36,038 bases of DNA. Origin: Candidatus Poseidonia sp. Its GTDB lineage: Archaea; Thermoplasmatota; Poseidoniia; Poseidoniales; Poseidoniaceae. Position 1 is the first letter of the stretch. Every line of letters begins with the position of its first letter. The stretch is from assembly GCA_030741355.1 (NCBI GenBank), contig JASLVM010000014.1:1-36038 (forward strand), in the 5' to 3' direction. A program made the translations under genes and the position numbers. The notes under the pieces are model-generated. The model searched no databases and was not told the DNA's origin. It saw only the letters and a list, made by a program, of their open reading frames with translations. Of the stretch, positions 33,901-36,038 are shown piece after piece.

Positions 33901-36038
33901 CGAAGTGGATGAACTGGTGACGGTTGGCGTACCAGAGATCGCACCGGTTGAGGTCGAGAAGGCAAGGCCGGACGGCAACGACGGGGAAATCGACCATTGA
34001 GTAACGGCCCCCCCGCTGGTGGTTGGTGTTACGGTCGACATGGTCGTGCCCTTGGTCAACGAGAACGAGTTGGGGGTGTAGGTGATGGACGATGGAGCAA
34101 CATCGTTCACCTGGACCGTAACCGTGGTCGTACCACTTCCACCGGCGTTGGATGCCGTGACCGTGTAGGACGTTGATGAGGTCACTGCGGTTGGGGTTCC
34201 GCTGATGACACCGGTGGAGGTGTCCATGGAAAGACCGGATGGCAAGGACGGAGAGACCGACCAGGATGTGGCAGCGCCACCGGTTGAAGTGGGTGTTACA
34301 TTGGTCATGGCGACGCCCTTGGTCAACGTGAGTGAACTCGGACTGTAGCTGATGGAAGGTGCCTCGTCGTTCACCAAGATGGTGACGGTAGCGGTTGCAC
34401 TTCCTCCGGTGTTGCTGGCAGTGACCGTGTAGGTTGCAGAGGAGGTGATGGCGGTCGGTGTTCCACTGATGGCACCGGTCGACGAGTCAATCGAGAGACC
34501 CGATGGGAGAGCAGGTGAGACGCTCCAAGATGTCACTGCACCACCGCTGGACGTTGGAGTGACAGCGGTCATGGCCGTGTTCTTGACCAGGGAGAGCGAA
34601 CTCGGAGTGTAGGTGATGGAGGATGGAGCGATGTCGTTGACTACGATGGTGACCGAGGCGGTCGTGTTTCCACCGGTGTTGCTGGCGGTGATGGTGTAGG
34701 AAGCAGACGATGTGATGGCCGTTGGTGTACCTGAAATGGCACCGGTTGACGAGTCCATTGAGAGGCCGGCGGGAAGCGACGGCGAAACCGACCAAGAGGT
34801 CACAGGACCGCCGCTGGCGGTGGGCGTCACCGTCGTCATGGCCGTACCCTTGGTCAGCGTGAACGAGTTTGGACTGAAGGTCAAGGAGGAAGGCGCAACA
34901 TCGTTGACCTCAATCGTGACATCTGCGGTGTCGGTACCGCCGGTGTTGCTGACCGTGATCGTGTAGGTTGCAGAGGACGTGATGGCCGTTGGCGTTCCAC
35001 TGATGGCACCGTTTGAGGTCGAGAAGGTGAGGCCGGACGGCAACGTCGGGTAAATCGACCATTGGGTGACAACCCCGCCGCTGGAGGTTGGCGTCGCTGT
35101 TGTCATGCTTGTTCCTTTGGTCAGCGTAAACGAATTTGGGCTGTAAGCAATGACTGGAGCAGCGTCGTTCACGATGATGGTGACCGAGGCGGTCGTGCTA
35201 CCACCGGTGTTGCTCGCCGTAATGGTGTAGGAAACAAACGACATAATGGCCGTTGGTGTGCCTGAAATGGCACCGGTGGACGAGTCAAGGGCCAATCCTG
35301 CTGATAGCGATGGAGAGACGGACCACGTGGTGATGGTTCCACCGCTTGACGTTGGAGTCACCGTCGTCATGGCCGTGCCCTTGGTCAAAGTGAACGAGTT
35401 CGGACTGTAGGTCAAGGAGGAAGGGGCGATGTCGTTGACCGTGATGGTCACCGTTGCCGTGGTGCTTCCACCGGTGTTGCTTCCGGTAATCGTGTAGCTG
35501 GAAAAAGAGGAGACGACCGAAGGCGTCCCGCTGATCGCACCTGTGGAGGAGTCAATCGAAAGCCCGTTTGGCAGAGAAGGAGAGATGGACCAGGTGGTGA
35601 TGGTTCCACCGCTTGACGTTGGAGTCACTGTTGTCATCGCCGTGCCCTTGGTCAGGGTGAACGCGTTCGGGCTGTAGGAAATCGTAGTTGGTGCGATATC
35701 GTTGACCACGATGGTAACGTCATCGGTCGTGCTGCCACCGGTGTTGGAGGCGGTGACCGTGTAGGTCGCAGAAGAGGTAACCGCTGTTGGGGTTCCACTG
35801 ATGGCACCGGTGGACGAGTCCAACGTGAGTCCAGCAGGAAGGGTCGGGGAAACCGACCAGGTGGTGATCGCGCCACCGCTGGCGGTGGGTGTCACCGTCG
35901 TCATGGCCGTCCCCTTGGTCAAGGTAAACGAGTCCGGGCTGTAGGTCAGTGAAGAAGGAGCGATGTCGTCAACCACGATGGTAACGTCATCGGTCGTGCT
36001 GCCACCGGTGTTGGAGGCGGTGACCGTGTAGGTCGCCG
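24940..36038 (-). CDS. Giant Ig-repeat surface protein with cytoplasmic helix-hairpin-helix tail (5' end outside window)
   Basis: At least 3,699 codons; the frame is open at the window edge, so the real start is not visible. From the N-terminal side: about 30 He_PIG-like Ig repeats of about 89 residues with the core LPAGLSFDTSTGAISGTPTA (nt 28200-36038); acidic TSP3-like DxDGDG repeats holding two more Ig-like units (nt 26930-28200); one TM helix, WCCWLLLLLLLLLLFLFL (nt 26825-26884), followed by RNRDK. The cytoplasmic part has a beta-rich domain (nt about 26395-26815), a Lys/Ala/Glu-rich helix of about 170 residues (nt 25700-26215), a small beta module with KSEVKKGATSLEVADASEF (nt about 25480-25665), and two helix-hairpin-helix domains with IKGIGPFIEEKLNALGI. 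The outer part suggests adhesion; the inner tail suggests nucleic-acid contact. Confidence 0.88.
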   Translation of the reverse strand, partial: ATYTVTASNTGGSTTDDVTIVVDDIAPSSLTYSPDSFTLTKGTAMTTVTPTASGGAITTWSVSPTLPAGLTLDSSTGAISGTPTAVTSSATYTVTASNTGGSTTDDVTIVVNDIAPTTISYSPNAFTLTKGTAMTTVTPTSSGGTITTWSISPSLPNGLSIDSSTGAISGTPSVVSSFSSYTITGSNTGGSTTATVTITVNDIAPSSLTYSPNSFTLTKGTAMTTVTPTSSGGTITTWSVSPSLSAGLALDSSTGAISGTPTAIMSFVSYTITASNTGGSTTASVTIIVNDAAPVIAYSPNSFTLTKGTSMTTATPTSSGGVVTQWSIYPTLPSGLTFSTSNGAISGTPTAITSSATYTITVSNTGGTDTADVTIEVNDVAPSSLTFSPNSFTLTKGTAMTTVTPTASGGPVTSWSVSPSLPAGLSMDSSTGAISGTPTAITSSASYTITASNTGGNTTASVTIVVNDIAPSSITYTPSSLSLVKNTAMTAVTPTSSGGAVTSWSVSPALPSGLSIDSSTGAISGTPTAITSSATYTVTASNTGGSATATVTILVNDEAPSISYSPSSLTLTKGVAMTNVTPTSTGGAATSWSVSPSLPSGLSMDTSTGVISGTPTAVTSSTSYTVTASNAGGSGTTTVTVQVNDVAPSSITYTPNSFSLTKGTTMSTVTPTTSGGAVTQWSISPSLPSGLAFSTSTGAISGTPTVTSSSTSYTVTASNTGGSATAIVTIQVNIAAPSSITYSPSSLTLAKGVAMTTVTPSASGGPVSSWSISPTLPAGLTFDTSTGAISGTPTAVSSSTAYTVTATNAGGSGTATVTIAVNDIAPSSVTYSPSTLTLTKNTAMTTVTPTSSGGAVTSWSISATLPSGLTFDTSSGAISGTPTAVTSATTYTVTASNTGGSATTTVTVVVYDEAPSSITYSPSSITLTKGVAMTNNTPTTSGGTATSWSVSPSLPSGLSFNTSTGAISGTPTAVSSSTSYTVTATNLGGSGTATVTIQVNDVSPYSLVYSGTPFTLTKGTAMTTATPTVSGGTVTSWSISPSLPAGLSFSTTNGEISGTPTAITSTTQYTVTASNTGGTDTATLSITVNDEAPNTIAYSGSPFSLNKGTAMTTATPTSSGGTVTSWSISPTLPAGLSFSTSTGAISGTPTATSSSTSYTVTATNTGGSATATISITVNDAPPSGVAYSGSPFTLTKGVAMTTATPSVSGGTVTTWSVSPSLPAGLSLDSSTGAISGTPTAITSVANYTVTATNGGGSNSTVVSIVVNDVAPSSITYTPSSLSLTKDVTMSAITPTSSGGAVTSWSISAALPAGLSFDTSTGTISGTPTAITSSTSFTVTASNTGGSATAIVTIQVNMAAPSSITYSPSSLTLAKGVSMSTVTPTASGGAVSSWSITPTLPAGLSFNTSTGAIGGTPTAVSSSTSYTVTATNAGGSGTATVTIAVNDIAPSGVTYTPSTLSLTKDSAMTTVTPTSSGGAVTSWSISATLPAGLSFDTSTGAISGTPTAITSAATYTVTASNTGGSATTTVTILVNDAAPVIAYSPSSLTLTKGSAMATLTPSSSGGTVTSWSISPSLPAGLSFNTSTGVLSGTPTAVSASNNYTVTATNLGGTGTATVTIQVNDVSPYSILYTGSPFTLTKGTAMTAATPSAGGGAVISWSISPTLPAGLLFSSSTGAISGTPTAVSSVTQYTVTASNTGGSSTATVTITVNDIAPSSIVYSGNPFTLTKDSAMTTSTPSASGGTVTSWSISPSLPSGLTFNTSTGAISGTPTTITSSTTYTVTASNTGGSDTTTISILVNDAPPSGVTYSGSPFTLTKGTTMTSATPSVSGGTVVSWSISPSLPTGLSFDTSTGAISGTPTVVSADANYTITATNAGGSNSTVVSLAVNDIAPSTITYTPNSFTLAKDSAMTTATPTSSGGAVVSWSISPSLPAGLSLDTSTGAISGTPTVTSTSTTYTITATNTGGSATATVTILVTDAAPSAITYSPSSWTLTKGVAMTSVTPTSSGGTVTSWSITPTLPAGLSFDTSTGALSGTPTAVSSFTNYTVTATNAGGSASVTLSIQVNDIAPSSVTYNPSTLTLTKDATMTTTTPTSSGGAVISWSITPTLPAGLSFDTATGAISGTPSTLSSSTAYTVTATNTGGNATTTITIEVEVAAPSGITFSPSSLTAEKGTAITPLTPTASGGPVASWSISPALPAGLSFNTTTGEINGTPTAVSPSTTYTITATNAGGSASATLTLEVNDVAPVMTYTPDDLQMTNNTVSSDLPLAPTVSGSGAVVSWSITPSLPSGLAFNTADGTISGTPTELLSRTMFTITGTNSGGSAIAYVNITIVDEVPTVSYTPDDLSLTKNTASSDLPLSPTLTGSGAFVSWTISPDLPAGLAFDSSTGVISGTATELLARTMFTINATNTGGATTAYLNLTVVDELSTISYSPDDLSLTNNTVSSDLPLLPTVAGEGEILSWTISPSLPAGLTFNTTTGEISGTPSEILSRTMFTVEGVNSGGTVSTSIYITVLDSLPVVEYIPSDVQLLNNSSVVDLLPVSTGGPVLTWSIAPELPAGLVFDNSTGHISGTPTEMAGRTLYTITASNNDGFTTALVNITVEDVVYDTTQGPLYAVNGTAIEPVAPVSTISGAQYEIHPDLPEGLMLGATNGTIYGVPSEAVPLTNYTVYSNSSLFNTSFTIQLGVLGDTDGDGEPNELPEDYQGDLTEDADDDGDGASDADEAACLSDPQSADSTPQDLDGDSICDALDEDIDGDGLLNTAEDNSGNYTSAENPGTNATNADSDGDGVCDGPNAVGGVCSAGPDAFPHDAAASVDTDGDGLPDELAEGVDTDLVADSDDDGDQWTDAEEVACGTNPKNGVSRPLDGDVDGICDALDEKVLGYSKNGTEGEIFEAVFGQSGFTINPNLSGMEPGTWSIYPALPAGLEFSGTMARSGETGVITGTPTEVSPMTEYTVYANNSQTGTQFTFSMAVLADTDGDGLPDNDSVTGLEVDLDDDNDGVLDEKEIECGSNPSDNSDIAKVDESGACIEDSLDSKDDEDDGGFGAWCCWLLLLLLLLLLFLFLRNRDKVLLVGPEPEHTTSQPKFVSGAGTKEEPFVLKPVKALAPGSSVKTKEAISITDMTPEIGVNLLDLDEESNAKRFSMVEIGGQSKEPGFLLEADEEGKLRVRFVFDDAEDPTYAGAEYEGLIKLGKASVYFSWSVEVKQDKKKMNQIRKQKEAEEKAAAEAKEAAAEDDDMAKAQIIAEATGRSVESIVEDLEDDGIVNLSNEGDEQAEAEAKAAEEKAAKEAKAAEEKAAKEAKAAEEKAAKEAEKKAKAEADKKAKEEAAAAAAAAAAATAAKKKADEEKAAKDAEKKAKDEADKKAKEEAAAKKKAEEEAAAKKKAEEEAAAKKKAEEEAAAKKKAEEEAAAKKKAEEAKKAKPVTKEAKKEAELERVKSRAETIDFKVLGKATSTELKSEVKKGATSLEVADASEFADAGSAALVDDGGSTVISWTGKEGNALTGVSGITRVFGKAAVVTTKDDLQVIKGIGPFIEEKLNALGITTYRQIANMNAKLEEQVNEAIEFFPGRVKRDQWANQAKILLGENVKLDEKALKQAEELERVAAKAEKIDFATIGVASVSDKDDLQTIKGIGPFIEEKLNALGIFTFEQISKMTAKIEEEVNIAIEFFPGRVKRDEWAKQAKQLHKDKK
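24949..25155 (-). other. Helix-hairpin-helix domain 2 of the giant protein
   Basis: A second copy, with KDDLQTIKGIGPFIEEKLNA and EFFPGRVKRDEWAKQAKQL, closes the protein. It is very similar to domain 1, so the pair probably arose by recent duplication. Confidence 0.75.
25262..25455 (-). other. Helix-hairpin-helix domain 1 of the giant protein
   Basis: The region encodes KDDLQVIKGIGPFIEEKLNA, LGITTYRQIANM and EAIEFFPGRVKRDQWANQAK. It fits the COG3743-type H3TH/HhH module, in which the KGIGP hairpin contacts the nucleic-acid backbone. Confidence 0.75.
25771..25920 (-). repeat. Five tandem 30-base coding repeats (AAAKKKAEEE)
   Basis: Five copies of a 30-base unit, differing only at a few third positions, encode AAAKKKAEEE. 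The block forms part of a long charged helix resembling TolA-like or single-alpha-helix rods. Such DNA can change copy number by slippage. Confidence 0.9.
26095..26193 (-). repeat. Three tandem 33-base coding repeats (Lys/Ala/Glu helix)
   Basis: Copies begin at 26095, 26128 and 26161 and are nearly identical; each encodes eleven residues of the AAEEKAAKEAK type. They lie in the cytoplasmic charged helix of the giant protein. Confidence 0.9.
26930..28000 (-). repeat. TSP3-like calcium-binding-type linkers near the membrane
   Basis: Repeated DTDGDG, DSDGDG, DADDDGDG and DLDDDNDG motifs are interrupted by one diverged Ig-like unit (YPALPAGLEF, nt about 27130-27290). They probably form a rigid calcium-stabilised stalk between the Ig array and the membrane. 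Confidence 0.8.
30106..31971 (-). repeat. Higher-order repeat, copy 2: seven Ig units
   Basis: Linkers run MAAPSSITY, DIAPSGVTY, DAAPVIAY, DVSPYSILY, DIAPSSIVY, DAPPSGVTY and DIAPSTITY, matching copy 1 unit for unit. Rare traits are shared at equal places: loss of Asp before AAP in unit 1, NLGG before unit 4, GGSNSTVVS after unit 6. Confidence 0.75.
31972..33840 (-). repeat. Higher-order repeat, copy 1: seven Ig units
   Basis: The seven inter-domain linkers read in order IAAPSSITY, DIAPSSVTY, DEAPSSITY, DVSPYSLVY, DEAPNTIAY, DAPPSGVAY and DVAPSSITY. The same order appears in the next block. Copy-to-copy spacing is 1,866-1,869 bases, for example GACTTGGAT at 33841 against GACCTGAAT at 31972. 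Confidence 0.75.

Larger units (their letters stand above)
27966..36038 (-). repeat. Tandem array of about 30 Ig-like (He_PIG) coding repeats
   Basis: Each unit is about 264-270 bases and encodes SxSPSLPAGLSFxTSTG, AISGTPTAxxSxxxYTVTAS and NTGGSxTATVTIxVNDxAPS, then a strand ending TLTKGxAMTTxTPTxSGG. Repeats near the membrane are more divergent (YTPDDLSLTNNTVSSDLPL). Near the outer end the units are close enough in DNA to share long stretches, which implies recent amplification. The array continues past the window edge. Confidence 0.9.

Noticed and set aside
28200-36038. Regularly spaced repeats that could suggest a CRISPR array
   Set aside because: Units are about 267 bases, lie in one reading frame and encode Ig domains; there are no short repeats with unique spacers.

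Overview
The window looks like a piece of a marine Thermoplasmatota-type archaeal genome, most likely Marine Group II (Poseidoniales). This is an inference. What supports it: an archaeal/eukaryal-type SecE (Sec61 gamma) followed by an Spt5-type NGN start, tRNAs without encoded CCA, several TATA-like boxes about 20-28 nt ahead of start codons (leaderless style), and very large surface proteins built from Ig-like, TSP3-like and propeller modules. These sit among many genes of bacterial style (MetK, SelO, RNase R, class B J-protein, SMR and LysE exporters), a mixture expected for that lineage. The window is densely coded: no gap of 300 bases lacks a gene.

Layout. 1-759 (minus): secE and the start of an spt5/nusG gene that carries an N-terminal NUDIX-like domain with a degenerate box. 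886-4187 (plus): a J-domain co-chaperone and an RNase R-type exoribonuclease. 4184-6204 (minus): two membrane proteins of unknown function. 6248-9000 (plus): an operator-like inverted repeat, a 59-residue protein with nine cysteines, a Cu-transporting P-type ATPase and a CopZ-like chaperone, forming a likely copper-handling operon. 9052-9680: two near-identical tRNA-Leu genes (anticodons UAG and CAG) flanking an SMR exporter. 9828-11860: an overlapping pair of unknown membrane genes. 11872-14742: a DUF4760-like membrane protein, a class V PLP enzyme, a DUF3147-like protein and a LysE-family exporter. 14784-17906: a secreted, membrane-anchored protein with a seven-repeat propeller-like region and TSP3-like acidic repeats. 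17949-20412: SelO, a VanZ-like small membrane protein and a cytochrome b561-like protein. 20420-24877: MetK, an FkbM methyltransferase, AhcY and a CmoB-like methyltransferase, which together supply, use and recycle S-adenosylmethionine.

24940-36038 (minus, 5' end outside the window): one giant gene of more than 3,699 codons. About 30 Ig-like repeats and TSP3-like linkers lie outside the cell, followed by one transmembrane helix. The predicted cytoplasmic part has a beta-rich domain, a long Lys/Ala/Glu helix, a short beta module and two tandem helix-hairpin-helix domains. A cell-surface array physically joined to putative nucleic-acid-binding domains is the most striking architecture here. Within the Ig array, a block of seven domains (about 1.87 kb) is duplicated in tandem.

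All functional calls come from reading motifs by eye; no database search or structure prediction was run.
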